Assembly: GCF_036323735.1 (NCBI RefSeq)
Contig: NC_086040.1
Location: 5,624,568 to 5,688,567 of the forward strand
Direction of reading: 5' to 3'
DNA: 64,000 nucleotides
DNA from: Rattus norvegicus
Taxonomy: Eukaryota > Chordata > Mammalia > Rodentia > Muridae
The first letter of the stretch is position 1. Every line of letters begins with the position of its first letter. The notes beneath the pieces were generated by a model. That model did not search any database, was not told where the DNA came from, and saw only the letters and a program-made list of their open reading frames with translations. The position numbers and the translations under genes were made by a program. This document shows, one piece after another, positions 22,641-36,390 of the stretch.

Positions 22641-23926
22641 GGCTGTAAGGAATGGGATATCAATGTGTTGGGGACAACCACTATAAAAGGTGAGGGGAAG
22701 AGTTTAGGGGTGATGGACAGGAAAGATAAAAACAATTCAAATGCAAATAAATTCACAATGTAATAAACATGGAAATAAATAATCTTCCACTTCTAAAATC
22801 TTACTGTGAAGTAAATATAGCTTTTGAGATTTTAATAAAATTTTTTCTATGGAAATTAAAGATGTATGTACACATGGAAGTCAAGTGCTCAGCACTATGT
22901 GAGCTGGTTATCTGTAGACTGCGAATTACACTTGTGTCCTAGATCTTCCTTTTAGAATATTAGGAGTGTTTTTTAAAATTATTTCTACAAAATATCTGAG
23001 CCTGACAGTTCTTTGTTGAATATGTCCAATTGTTTTTACAAAGATACAGAAAAGTTACTTAATCTTTTCACAAAAATTGTCACATATATTTCAGCACTGA
23101 CTCAATATGAATTAGGGTAGATATTATAAAGTATTATTAACTTATTGTTTTCATATGAAAGCAAATTATGTACCTTGTTATTTATTCGCTGTTTTTATTT
23201 GTATTATTGGATGAAATATCAAAATCTACATTTGCATCTCATTATCATTAACTTAAGATATTAATTTCATCGATTGTACTATGACCCAGATGCAGTGGAA
23301 AATGAGAGAAATATGAGGACTGCTGAGAAGCGTACAGTCTCCTTTTTGTGAAGCTTGGGATATATCAAAATCAGAAAGGTAGAGTGACTGAAAGTCATAT
23401 GTAAAAATGAAGTAATTACAAATGGTGTATATGTTGTGAAAATGATAAGCAAGCTTCATATTTAAGATTTTTAATATTTAAAGGGGATAGTTACTTTAGA
23501 TTGCTTTTATTGGAAGTCTTTCTGAGGAGATTATTACGTCTTAGTAACAAATATCACAAATATGATACTATGCTATGTTTATTATTTTAAATTAATAATA
23601 ACTGGAGAAGGAAAATGCTGGAAGAAGTTTCATCCACTATACTCCTGTCTGTTTAGAGATTGGATATGCCAAAGATGAAAAGGGTTATCTTCGATTCCTT
23701 GTTGAATTTTATTTAATTGAATAAATGTTTTCAAAAAGAAATATTAAAGAATATAACCATAACTGAACAGATTTTTGTCACAGATTATTGTTGTGTTCTC
23801 AGTATAGAAAAATTTCATTAGTCAAGAAATATTGTTAGTTTATCTGAGTCATTCATCACATTAAATCATCCAATAACCTTCAGCATGTTCAAGTTAACAA
23901 CATCCATATTGTAACCTCTACCGAAT
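22641..23926. other. Unassigned AT-rich sequence
   Basis: No gene, SINE or L1 signature seen. The open frames are short and unremarkable. Confidence 0.6.
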
Positions 23927-23945
23927 TTCAACTTTATTTTCTTTT

Positions 23946-24057
23946 TTTTTTTTTTTTTTTTTTATTAACTTGAGTATTTCTTATATACATTTCGAGTGTT
24001 ATTCCCTTTCCCGGTTTCCGGGCAAACATCCCCCTCCCCCCTCCCCTTCCTTATGGG
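23946..24057 (-). mobile_element. Tiny young L1 insertion with target-site duplication
   Basis: An antisense, strongly 5'-truncated L1 3' end: a poly(T) run, then ttatatacatttcgagtgtt and a C-rich end. Nineteen-base target-site duplications starting ttcaactttattttc lie at 23927-23945 and 24058-24076. The near-perfect duplications and clean tail point to a recent insertion by target-primed reverse transcription. Only about 110 bp were copied. Confidence 0.93.
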
Positions 24058-24076
24058 TTCAACTTTATTTTCTTTT

Positions 24077-24441
24077 CTGCTCCATTACACTTTGATGCCA
24101 TTTTTTCTAGTATTTACCGTGGATTTATAAATAAACCTGCTTATGAAATCCACTTAGAGTCACTTGTAAATATTCAACAACTTTCACTCAATATGAAAGT
24201 TCAGGTCTTTTACACTTTTTTGTTTACAATTGCCTGAAGCACTTCCCTGTATGAGTTCTCCTTCTACAACTCTGTTTTCTCTTCCAGAAGGGTTCCTCCT
24301 ATGATTCCTGTCATATAGACAGCTATCAGTTTTAGGTCTGAGTAGAACTAACATATTTTAACAACTTTGTTTTTCTTGTCTAAAGTTTCAATGGAACAAA
24401 CTGTTGGTAGATTATTTATTAGGGGAAAAATAGATCATTTT
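24077..24441. other. Unassigned sequence
   Basis: AT-rich; no feature recognised. Confidence 0.6.
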
Positions 24442-24525
24442 GGGGTTGGGGATTTAGCTCACTGGTAGAGCACTTGCCTAGCAAGCACAAGGCCCTGGGT
24501 TCAGTCCTCAGCTCGGAAAAAAAAA
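24442..24525 (+). mobile_element. ID SINE with target-site duplication
   Basis: ID head with tagctcactgg and ggttcagtcct, then an A tail. The duplication agatcatttt occurs at 24432-24441 and 24526-24535. The B box has lost the canonical final C. Confidence 0.97.
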
Positions 24526-24535
24526 AGATCATTTT

Positions 24536-25430
24536 ATTATCTCATATAATGAGCACTTATAAAATGGTTGATGTTGCAAGTTGTACTGAAAACAGAGAGG
24601 GGGATAGTGATCACATTTGTGACAGAGGAGTAATAGTTACCTCTATGAGAGCAATGTTAGTAAAGATTAAAAGTGATTCATCATGAATAATTTTTATGAT
24701 ACCATATGAGGATTTATTAGAGGCTTAAATATAGTGATAGGATTTGAGGTAGAATTCAGAGCATGGTGGAAAGTGACTGAAGATTTGAACATGGATTAAA
24801 AAGTATGATGTCATGAAGTTAAGGAACAAAGACAAGATGATGGCATTGATTATTGATTTGACAGATTATTGTAAAGACTATTCATGTCTGTTATCTACCT
24901 GTATGGAAGTGTCAAATAGACATTTTATTTTAAAGATTATGGCTGATAAATATCCCTTTAAGTATTAAAATATGAACACAATTCACATATAAAAATTTGC
25001 TCCATCTTAGAAGATATTTTGATATTTCAATACTAATTGTTTCATGGTTGATGATTCTGAGTATGTGATATTTGTCTACTTATCATCTGTGATCTTTCAT
25101 CAATGTAACTATGCATGCATGTATGTATGTAAGTATGTATGTATCTATCTATCACTCTGATCTATAACATATTGCAATTCTTTGATATATTTTCTACCTC
25201 ACATAGGTCTAGTAGTATCCTGAAATTATAAATTATATCACATGCCAGAAAAGCTAATTAGTTATGTCTCATGCTAAAACATATACACAGTCACATAACT
25301 GAAGTAACTGTGTTTTTATGAAATGAAAAAATCGATAGTATAAAATTAATTACCTATACTGAATCTATTTTTGGAACTGTAACTTAAATGAATCAAAATT
25401 TGTAAAGCAGTTTTTAAAATGCTTGAGTAC
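24536..25430. other. Unassigned AT-rich sequence with a GTAT tract
   Basis: No gene seen. A short interrupted (ATGT)n/(ATCT)n tract lies at about 25112-25154. Confidence 0.6.
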
Positions 25431-25489
25431 TAATGTATATATGAGAAAAGTTTCATATAATTAGAAAATAGAGTGCCTTTGTATGTTAC

Positions 25490-25601
25490 ATATCTATACA
25501 CATATACACATACAAATGTATATATACATATTTGCACATACAAATGTATATATGTATATATATACACACACATATACATGTGGCCACATTCACATATGTA
25601 C

Positions 25602-25636
<35 letters not shown>

Positions 25637-25745
25637 CATATATAAACATATATACAACATATAAACATATGTCCTTAGGTACAAATACACATATAGACAT
25701 ATATAAATATCCATACATACATGCTACAAACATACATAATACATA
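25490..25745. repeat. Degenerate TACA/TATA-rich microsatellite
   Basis: About 250 bp of mixed TATACA, CACATA and pure TA runs. It yields several overlapping Tyr/Ile/His-rich frames on both strands that are repeat artefacts. Confidence 0.95.
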
Positions 25746-26154
25746 CATACAAGCTTTTACAAAGCAAAATCCTTGCTTTCAAAAGAGTTTGCCTAGGCCT
25801 GATGAATATGGTTTAGCCAAATAAGAGAAAAATTATGTTGTTGCAAAATGGCTCTATCTGAGTATTCATTTCTGCTTGTTTAACATGATGATGGTTCTAC
25901 CAATCTGACTTCTATGTACTTGGGGATTGAAATGATGTCCTTTGCTTCTCTAACTCACTCATACACTTTCTCCAAAAATAAGTTATTCTTTATCCCTACA
26001 ACTAGATGGCGTGTGCCTTTAGCCAAACATAATAGGAAAATTAACAGAGGAGCTTCATGTCTTACAAACATTATTTTATAATCTTGCTTGAAATCGTAGT
26101 TTTGATAATTATCATCTTGATCAAAGGCACCATGAGGCTTACACATTCACCTTT
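25746..26154. other. Unassigned sequence left of block A'
   Basis: No recognisable feature; block A' homology begins at about 26155. Confidence 0.6.
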
Positions 26155-27464
26155 TTTGAATTAACTATATTTTATTTCATACAAGAGTAAGAATAAGTAA
26201 CTGCTAATGAGGTGGTTTTAAGAGGTTGCATTACCATTACACTCACAGGTTGTAAGTGTTTTTAAACTTTTTATATTGGAAACATGGTCAAAGGATCTAC
26301 ACTGTCTTGATTTTTCTCCTCTGATCACATAAGGATTACCCATTTCCACATTAGCGGCAATAGCTGTAAATGATTGGAATAGTCTCTATCCCTGTGAGGA
26401 GAATATGATGTACAGGATTACTCAGCTACAGTAATATTTTTGTGGCAACAGAAAAAGTTTCAAACATCTTATATTTGTCCAAGGGAAGTCTGGCTATACA
26501 GACTATGACAAACAATAAATCAGCAACAACAATGTTTGTGCATCTTGAGTCTCTGCTGGTCTTCATTTCCCTGAGAGAAGCACAGCATAGAACTTCTCTC
26601 TGTACTGGCTACTGACAGAAACTTGGCTTTACTACTAGGTTGTGCCACTGCTGCTGTTTCCTGTTTGTTATGGCAACTCTACAGAACTGAACTACTAGAG
26701 TATTCATGAAATGTTTGCTAATGGGAAAAGCTGCCTGTTCCATTTTGAGAACTGAAATTCTGCTTTCCAAACAACACAGATGGGGGTTGCTCCAATGAAA
26801 CTTTCTAAACATGGCCACCACTCCCACCCCCCAATGCACCCCATCCTTTCTTTTACCTCTGGTGCCTGGAGGGCTACAGGGAGGTTAAAGCTTTTAAGAG
26901 TCATCAGCTAATATTGATATTTGGAAAACAATTAAAGTTTTTTATGTGTAAAATTCATGGCATCTCAGCTCCATAAATTGAAAGAGATCTGGGTCAGAGA
27001 GGGAGTGACAGGCACACACCAGAGATGCTGAGCACTATACCAAAAATGGGAAAGTGCTAAATTTTGTGCTGTATATATTTTGATACCAAACCAAACCAAA
27101 AAAAAAAAAAAACAAAAACAAAAACAAATAAAGAACCACGAGTGTTTATGAAGATCTGCTGGAAGAACTTTGTCTGAGGCTCTCAATATTCACACTAAAT
27201 AAGTAAACTAAAATAAATGATTACCTACTCACTCATGGAGCTGGCCACCAAGGAATATTGGCAATAATATTTTGAAACAGCATTGAATCCCATTGAAAGT
27301 GTTCACTGCACAATATGTGGATAATATTTGCATGCTTTTTTTTTCCAGTGGGAACCAAGCTCTGGTTACATGTGCTCATGGATTTGTGTGAACATACATC
27401 TTCCTGAGGTCCAGGCTCATTAACCATTGGTTTCCTGCTGCAAGGACTGCACTGACAGCAGTGA

Positions 27465-27785
27465 ATCATAGTAAGCTCTTGTCCAGTGAATGAAGAAGGA
27501 AGTGAGGGACTAAATACCAATCAAAGAGTACACATGGAGGCATCCATGGCTTCAGCCTCATATATAAAAGAGGATTGCATTGTCCACCATCAATAGGATG
27601 AAAGGCCTTGGTCCCATGAAGTCTGGTTTCTCTAGTGTAGGAAATGCCAGAGTGTTGAGGTGTGAGTGGGCAGGCAGGATTGGTAGCAAACTAACAGAGG
27701 CATGGGGAGGGTGGACGGCAGAGAGGGGAACCAGGAGAGGGTATAACAGTTGAAATGTAAATAAATAAAATATCTAATTAAAAAA
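27465..27785 (+). mobile_element. L1 3' UTR tail, block A' copy
   Basis: Paralogue of 8560-8885, with gagtacacatggagg, gtgtaggaaatgcca and gttgaaatgtaaataaataa. Confidence 0.88.
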
Positions 27786-27928
27786 GAAGGAAATGAGTGA
27801 GAAAGGAACAGGAGGCTTTCCTCAAAGAAATGAGAGAGCTTCTAGATGCTGGTTTAAGTTAAAAGATTCAAGAATCTTTGTTATGTATGAAAGGCAAGGT
27901 TCAGCAGCCTATAGAATTTCATGTTTTT

Positions 27929-27939
27929 AAAGAAAAGTA
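27929..27939 (+). other. Empty ID insertion site
   Basis: A single aaagaaaagta, continuous with flanks matching those around the ID SINE at 9033-9124. It records the pre-insertion state of the site. Confidence 0.95.
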
Positions 27940-28315
27940 ATTGAAATAATAGTTCCATTTTCTTATATGAACACACAGAATCATTGGAAAGAAAAATGGA
28001 CAGATGATTTTATTGGTTTAATTGCTTAAAGAATCATTGGCATATCTTCCACCACAGCTTTAACCACTCTCAGAAAGATTTTTATAGGATAAGACAGCAA
28101 TAGAGAGTATTGGGTCAGTGTTGGGATACAGGTATCTTCCATATATTTTTAGTCACATACAAACATCCTTTTAAACTGTGAAAATATAAAATTATTAATT
28201 GATTGAATGCAATCCTAAGAATATAATTCCTTAGAGTAAGCAGTACTGTCTGTGTATATGACTTTCACACTTTGAATAGTATTAGGAGATGAATTCATTT
28301 AAAAAATTGTTAAAA

Positions 28316-28400
28316 GTGCTGTGGTATAGTGGTGGAATACAGCATCTAAAGTCTTACTGTCTGGGATGGAATCCTGGCATTCCACTATCTAATCATAAAG
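28316..28400 (+). mobile_element. MIR-like ancient SINE, block A' copy
   Basis: Paralogue of 9506-9590, with the same gtggtatagtggtgga core. Confidence 0.65.
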
Positions 28401-30040
28401 CAAATAAGAATGTATTAGACAAGTGCCTCTAAGAAAACACTCATTATAAAACATAAAATACCCTTATACATTCAAAAGAATAATATAAATATATTAGATC
28501 ATCTAATAGGATATAAGGATGATCATTTTAGAATGGGTTCATACTGCCATACAATATATTTTATTTAAAATTTAGCTCACACCTGTGAAGTTTTGTTTAG
28601 TCAGACTGTTTTAAAGCTAATATGCATTAATCTTCTACCTGACTTAACACTTTAATTCTAATTGACTCATTTTTATTGCAACCTTTTCAATTGCCAAATT
28701 TTGTCTGCTCTGGGATAGTAACAATCATTCGTGTGCAGGTGTATTTGTCAAATATGTATAGCCAGAATAACTCTGATGTGCCATGGTGAATGGAGTTCTG
28801 ACTATGGCTGAGGTTTACAGGTATATTTAGTTATTATGTACAGGAATAAAGGAAACACTGCAGTACATATATTTTTGCAAAATATATTTGTAAATATTTT
28901 GAGATAAAAATGCAAAAGCATGTTATTTCACAATATGAGAATACCTGATGGCTAAAATGCCAGAAAATTTAAGATACTTATTCTGAATTGCAAGAGAATG
29001 CAAAATCAAAATTAACAAAAGTAATTTGATGGGATGGCTATGGTATATGCAATATTTCTTTGTCACAGAATTATACCCATACATTAGTACTCCTTGGTAC
29101 TTTAAAAAGCAAAGTGATCTAACTGCATTTTATTTCTTGTAAGATAGCAGAAAAAGAACCCAAAAGCTATCCTCTAAGTCTATAAAAAATTGTTTTACAT
29201 TAGATAAATACCTCCATTATAAGAGTAGAAGGACATTTTTATAAAGTAGTTTTGCTAATTTGAGGCATTCAAAATTAATTTTGCTTTCTTTTTCCAAAAT
29301 CCAATACCAACGTACATGAAGCAAGTCCATCAGTAGTGAGAAAGATAATTGCTGCATTTCTTCAATTATCATTTCCTTTGGTAAGTGGAATTTTATCCAG
29401 GTATTTCCGAAGTAATCTAAATATTTAATTTCCATCATTAGATGTGGAAGAAACCATGATATAAACAAATGAAATTCATTGCTATGGTAAAATTTCATTA
29501 AAGTAAAACAATATCTGACAGGTACAGGAACTTTTCCAAGCAATTCCAACTGACATTCTTTGACAATTTATTTTTAGATTAACCACAGTAAACAAAATAC
29601 TCCCATAATAACCGTTATATATTTGGAGTTAAGTTCCCATTAAATTCAAACTTTTACCTAGAGTATTTTTAATTAATATAACCTTTCTTTGTAAGGAAAA
29701 AAAGAGAATATGGATAGTGATGGGTAGCATGCCATAATCAGAGGTATCACCTACTTTGTGGTTACCTAATAGATATGACTTTAATTTCTTCCAAGAATGT
29801 TTAAACCAGATCCTCTCCTTTTATTATTCCCAGTCTCTTGATTTCTTTCGGGATATCACATATCCTATAATGGTTGGGTTTAAAAGTGTTCACTATGTCA
29901 TGATAATAAACAGTCTTAGAAATTCCCTGTTGGTTACTACCTCTGAATAAAGAAGTTTGAATCAGATTATGGAACTTGACTCCACAGAGATGTGGTCCTT
30001 CTCAATTAGCATTTGCACATTTTTGTCCATAATACTGTGT
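28401..30040. other. Unassigned AT-rich sequence in block A'
   Basis: Counterpart of 9600-11250. It contains a 110-residue minus-strand frame (29549-29217) starting MELLGKVP. No domain, signal peptide or family resemblance is evident, and the A copy is broken, so I do not call a gene. Confidence 0.6.
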
Positions 30041-30124
30041 CTTAGACAGAGTTTCTATTGCTGTTATGAAATACCATGACCAAGGGGGGAAAAAGAAAGT
30101 TGGGGAAGAAAGTGCTTATTTACG

Positions 30125-31160
30125 TTTAAATTTTCTTTTTTTAAATTTTATTTGATATATTTTTACAGTCCAGATATTATCCCTTTCCCACCACATGCTC
30201 TGACTGTCTCTACATACCATACCCACTTCCCACATGTCCATCTGAATGAAGGTGTCTCCCACTCCACCCCCAGTATACCAGACCTCTCCACTCCCTGGGG
30301 ACTCAAGTCTCTTGAGAGTTAAATGGATCTTCTCTGGTCATGTCCAGACTCTGCACTCCAGTCTTAGGGTCTTCATATTAGCTCGTGCTTGCTGCCGCAT
30401 TGGTGGCTCAGTGTCTGAAAAATCACTGATGTCCTGTTTAGTTAACACTGCTGGTCTTCCTACAATGTTGCTCCACTCCTTAGCTTCCTCCAGCTTTTCC
30501 CTAGTTCAAACACAGGTGTTAGCAGCTTCTGTCCATTTGCTGAGTGTTAATGTCTGCATCTGACTCTTTCAGCTGGTTGTTGTGTCTTTTTGAAGGCAGT
30601 CATGACAGGTCTGTTTTGTGAACAGGACAAAGCATGAATAATATTGTCAAGGTTTGGGGGCCTCTACTTAATCTGGTTCCCAGACATGGCATGTCACAGA
30701 AACTCCTTTTCCTCAGGCTATTCTCTGATTTTGTCCTGAAGATCTTTAAGACAGGTACGAATATGGGTCACAGTTTTGATTAGTGGATTGCAACCCAATC
30801 CCTCAATTCATGCTCTCTCTTCCTAGTGGAGGTAGACTTCAAATGTTCCCTCTCCCCTCTCCTGGACAATTCACTGCGTCCTCATAGTTTCTTACCTGTC
30901 AGGTCTCTGGAATATTCTAGAGCCACTCCCCATCCACTTCCAAAATGCTAGCTCCTGAGGATGCCTGTTTCCATTTATTCATCTGGCACTCAGGGCTTCA
31001 GTCCCATTACCCATCAATACCTTACCATGTTCCCCTCTTCCACTCACTATCTTCTTTCTCACTCAGGTCCCTCTCTCTCCCTTCCTGTGCTTCCTTTTTT
31101 CTCCCTCAAAAGTGGGACTGAGGCATCCTCACTTTGGCTGTTCAGCTTGTTAAGCTTTTA
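30125..31160 (-). mobile_element. Older murid L1 3' UTR, block A' copy
   Basis: Paralogue of 11335-12355: ttttacagtccagatattat, ctccctggggactcaagtct and catctgactctttcagctgg in the same order. Confidence 0.75.
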
Positions 31161-31164
31161 TTTT

Positions 31165-31904
<740 letters not shown>

Positions 31905-31905
<1 letters not shown>

Positions 31906-32989
31906 AAAAGGACTGAATCAACTTACAACAAAACAACATCACCAAGAAGACAATCAAAGTAACCATGCCATCTGTGAAGTCTTCAAGAAGAGGTGCAGCA
32001 ACCTGAACATTGTTCCAAGATGTGGGTTAGTATGTACTGCTTTGTCAGCCTGGCAGGTTTGTATTCAAACATCCATGTATGGTCACGATGTTTGGGACCA
32101 TTCCAATATTGATGAATACCCTGAAGATGATGAGTGCTATTCAAGCATCTTGTTTCCCTGAAGACTTCAAACCTGAGTGAAGGAATATTATACTGATGAA
32201 TAGGAGAATGGCCAAAGCCTCTTAGTGCACATTGTGTAAACGGGATGCCTATTTCAGCAAAGTGGGAGACCTGTGTGTACAAAAGGGAAAACTGGAATCT
32301 GTTGAATAAAGATGCAGGTGTAGAGATCCACGTAATGAGAAAGTAATGTCTGAAGTTCACTTGGCCAGAGTTGGAGTTTTAAGATTCCTTTAGAGTATGT
32401 GGTCACTGTTGATGTCTTCATATACAGGCTGAAAATGTTCCAAACACTAGTCAGACTGACTACTGGAGAGAAATGAAAGGACAAGGAGCATTGGGAAGAA
32501 ATGAGACCTGAAGAGTCATTAAAATTATAAAAGAATCCGAGTGTCAGAGGGGAAATATGTGAGGGTCTCTAGGGTTGATATTGGAAATCTAAACCAGCAT
32601 ATTAGGTAGGGTAGAGTTTAAATTTGCATACTCATTCTTTGACAAGAGATCAAAGACCCAGCCTACATCATGCAGCGGAGCACATGCCAAAGACTGCCTT
32701 TTCAGTCACTAGATCATCATCAGAGACTAGAGCATCTTCCCACTCTAGTGAATGTGCTACACAGTCAGGTTGCAATCTGAGCGTTCATAAAAAATCTGGG
32801 TGACAGTCACATGATGGTTCACCTCCTCAACCATATCGTCCCCTGCTATGTCTAGGTATGAATGTTGGAGAACTTATCATCTTGTTTTCTTCCTTGAGAC
32901 AGTTAGTTTCTGTTCTGGGCTGTAATTGCTAATCCTGGGTGATCTAGAGGCTCCTGGAGGATTGAAATTTTATCGGTCCTAAAATTTAG

Positions 32990-33040
<51 letters not shown>

Positions 33041-33690
33041 TAAAACTTACTGTATCAGAGGAGGACAATACGACTTCCTCCTTGGTCAGAAAAGCATATT
33101 TGAAGACTGCTTAGGAAAAATGAAATTTGAGGGCCATTGAAAATACTCAGAGGTAAAAATAGAAATTCCTTTGGTCACAACAGAAGGACTGGAGGCCCAA
33201 GTAAATTGACAAAGTATGAGCACTCCCACAAGATAATATGTAGAAGGTCTGAAAGGCTTTTGGATTGTGGAGGTCAGTAGAGTTTTATTAGCATAGGCAG
33301 GGTTGGGATCCTTTGATGAGAAGACAAATATTTGTGGCATAATTAGAGATTGGAAACAGTCTAAAAGCCATTAGTGACAAAAAGGACACTCAGGGTACAT
33401 AGGAGTTGTCCGTAGCAGGAACTGGGTGGTTTCTTCCAGTGCCTAGAACTGAACAAAACCAGTACCACGCTCCCTAAAACCACATCCCATGGAGAAGAGA
33501 GCAGGATCTTCAGAAATGAAGAAACTTCTGAGAATCCAGAGGAGACAAATACTTTCTGAGTACCTTCTTGAACAAAGAGTAAATCACCTAGTGCCATCTG
33601 TGCACCTTGGTCACAGCGACCTTGCAGAAGTCAGCTGAAGTACATTATTGTTGTCTGGCTGTGCTGAGAGCTGAAAACCAGTTTCTCCAG
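31905..33690. other. Unclassified segment, possibly decayed LTR element
   Basis: Mostly unique-looking sequence of ordinary GC with a (GT)n run at 32992-33038. Two minus-strand frames (33597-33361 and 33340-33086) follow each other but match no family I can name. It may be the left part of one element interrupted by the L1 at 33690-37125 and continued at 37125-44920, since both sides share a recurring ccttggtcagaaaag / cttgggcagaagatg type of motif. This is weak. Confidence 0.3.
32992..33038. repeat. GT microsatellite
   Basis: An almost pure (GT)n run of about 46 bp. Confidence 0.97.
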
Positions 33691-33699
33691 GTTACCTGA

Positions 33700-34330
33700 T
33701 GTGTGGACTCAAAGACAAAAATGAGAAGATTGAATGTAAGAATAATAGGTATAAAAGAGAGTGAAGACTCCCAACTTAAAGGGACAGTAAATATCTTCAA
33801 AAAATTATTGAAGAAATCTTCCCCAACCTAAAGAGAGAGATGCTCAAAAACATGCAATAAGCCTACAGAACTCTAAATAGATTTTACCAGAAAAGAAATT
33901 CCTCACTTCAAATGATAGTCAAAACACCAAATGCACAAATTAAAGAAAGAAATTTGAAGGCAATAAGGGAAAATGTCAAGTAACATATAAAGTCAGACCT
34001 ATGAGAATTACACAAGGTTTCTCATCAGATACTATGAAAGTCATAAGATCCTCGAAAGATATTCTCTAGATCATAAAAGAACACAAATTCCATTCCAGTC
34101 TACTATAGCCAGGAAAATTCTCAATTAACACATATGGAATAATATATTCCATGACAGAACCAAATTTATGCAGTATCTTTCTACAAATCCAGCCCTACGA
34201 ATGATAATAGGTAGAAAACCCTAACACAAGGAGGGAAACTACACCCTAGAAAAAGCAACAAACTAATCTTGCAATGAAATCAAAAGAAAAGAGACACATA
34301 AACATGATTCTACCTCTAACAACAAAAATG
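33700..34330 (+). pseudogene. L1 ORF1 3' part, pseudogene
   Basis: The DNA follows the C-terminal half of murid L1 ORF1: cttccccaacctaaagagag, gcctacagaactctaaatag, gtcaaaacaccaaatgcaca, and taacatataaagtcagacct, the segment that encodes the RNA-binding region. Stops and indels break the frame, so only short pieces stay open. It runs directly into the ORF1-ORF2 spacer. Confidence 0.85.
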
Positions 34331-34339
34331 ACAGAAGCA

Positions 34340-36390
34340 ACAATCACTATTCCTTAATATCTTTTAACAACAATGGAGTCAATTACCCAATAGAAAGACA
34401 TGAATGGATACATAAAGAGGACCCAGCATTTTGTGGATGTAAAATACACAACTCAGAAACAAAGACAGACCCTACCTGAGAATATTAGGCTAGAAAAGAT
34501 ATTTTGAAGCAAATGGTTGGATAGAAGGTAGCTGGAGTTGCCTTCTACTATGGAATATAATCGACTATCCACCAAAAGTTTTCCAAACTGGTAAGGAAGG
34601 AAATTGCATACTTATGCAAAGAAAAACCCACCAATAGGAACTCTCAATCCTAAATATGTATGCTCCAAATACATGGGCACCTGCATTCATAAAAGATACC
34701 TTACTAAAGCTCAAAGCACCCACTTCTCCTCACATAATAATAGTGGGAGATTTCAACACCACATTCTCATCAACGGACAGATCATGGAAACAGTAATTGA
34801 ACAGAGACTTAGACAAACTAACAGAAGTTATGAACAAAATGGACTTTACAGATTTTTATAGAATATTTCTTCCTAAAACAAAAGATTATACCTTCTTCCC
34901 AGTACCTCATAGTATTTTCTCCAAAATTGATCATATAACCAGTCACAAAACAGGTCTCAACAGATCCAAGAAGACTGAAATAAGTCCATGCACCCTATCA
35001 AACCATGATGGAGTAAGGCTGGTCTTCAATAGCCACAAAAACATGAGAGAACCCACACATACATGTAAGTTGAACAGAGCTCTACTCAAAGATAACTTGT
35101 CAAGGAAGTAATAAAGAAAGATTAAAGACTTTTTAGAATTTAATAAAAGTGATGGAACAACATACATATGCTGTACTCAACAATAAAAGAACTTCTGGGG
35201 GATTCACCATTCCTTACCTCAAGCAGTATTACAGGGCAATAGTGATTAAAAAAAACAAACAACAACACAACAAAATCATAGTATTTGTACAGAGCCAGGA
35301 ATGTTGATAAGTTGAATGGTATTGAAGACCCCAAAACAAAAACACACACATCAAAGGTCACTTGATATTTGACAAAAAAGCTAAAACCATCCAATGAAAA
35401 AAAAGTATTTTCAACAACTGGAGGGAAGCATGTAGAAGTATGTATATTGATTCATTTTTATTTCCCTGTACAAAGCTTAAGTCCAAGTGGATCAAAGACC
35501 TGTACATCAAACCCGATAAACAGAAGCTAATAAAAGAAAAAGTAGAGAAGAGTCTTGATCACATGGGCACTGGGAAAAATTTCCTGAACCAAACACCAGT
35601 GGCTTATACTGTAAGATCAAGAATCAGGAACGGACTTCATAAAACTGCAAAGCTTCTGTAAGTCAAAGGACACTGTTATTAGGACAAAACAGCAACCAAA
35701 TGATTGGGAAAAGATCTTTATCAATCCTACGCCTCATACAGAGATAATATCCAAAATATACAAAGAACTCAAGAAGTTAGACACCAGAGAGCCAAATAAT
35801 CCTATAAAAAATGGGGTACAGAGCTAAACAGAAAATTCTCATCTAAAGAATATCAAATAGCTGAGAAGTGTTTCAAGAAATGCTCAACATCCTTAGTCAT
35901 CTAGGAAATAAAAGCAGTCCTGAGGTTCCACCTCACACCAGTCAGAATGGCTAAGATCAAAAACTCAGGTGACACCAGATAGTAGTGAGGTTATGGAGAC
36001 AGAGGAACACTCCTCCATTGTTGAAGAGATTGCAAACATGTATGATCACTCTGGAATTCATTTTGAAGTTTCCTGAGAAAATTCGATAGTGCCCTAACTG
36101 AGGACCCAGCGGTACATGTACACTGTATACATGCAAAAGATGGTGCAACATACAAGAAAGACACATGCTCCACTATGCCCATAGCAGCCTTATTCATAAT
36201 AGCCAGGAACTGGAAAGAATCCAGATGCTCTTCAACTGACGAATGGATACATAAAATGTGATACATCTGTACAATGTACTACTAATGAAAACACTACATT
36301 CATTAAACTCATAGGCAAATGCATAGACCTAGAAAGCGTCACACTGAGTGAGGTAACCCAATCACAGAAAAAGGCACATAGTATGCACTC
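34340..36390 (+). pseudogene. L1 ORF2 pseudogene lacking reverse transcriptase
   Basis: The endonuclease portion is visible in two frames: 34604-34861, and 34797-35111, where the blocks LTEVMNKMDFTDFYRIF, KIDHI and SNHDGVRLVF correspond to the end of the L1 endonuclease domain. The catalytic SDH triad residue block reads SNH here, so the aspartate is replaced. After about 35174 the sequence jumps to the C-terminal region (aataaaagaacttctggggg, then cctgtacaaagcttaagtcc). About half of the protein is missing, including RT motifs A-C. It cannot support retrotransposition. Confidence 0.9.

Noticed and set aside
25473..25824. Tyr/Ile/His-rich frames on both strands
   Set aside because: Microsatellite translation; the same applies to frames at 31437-31862, 39720-40020 and 48358-48558.
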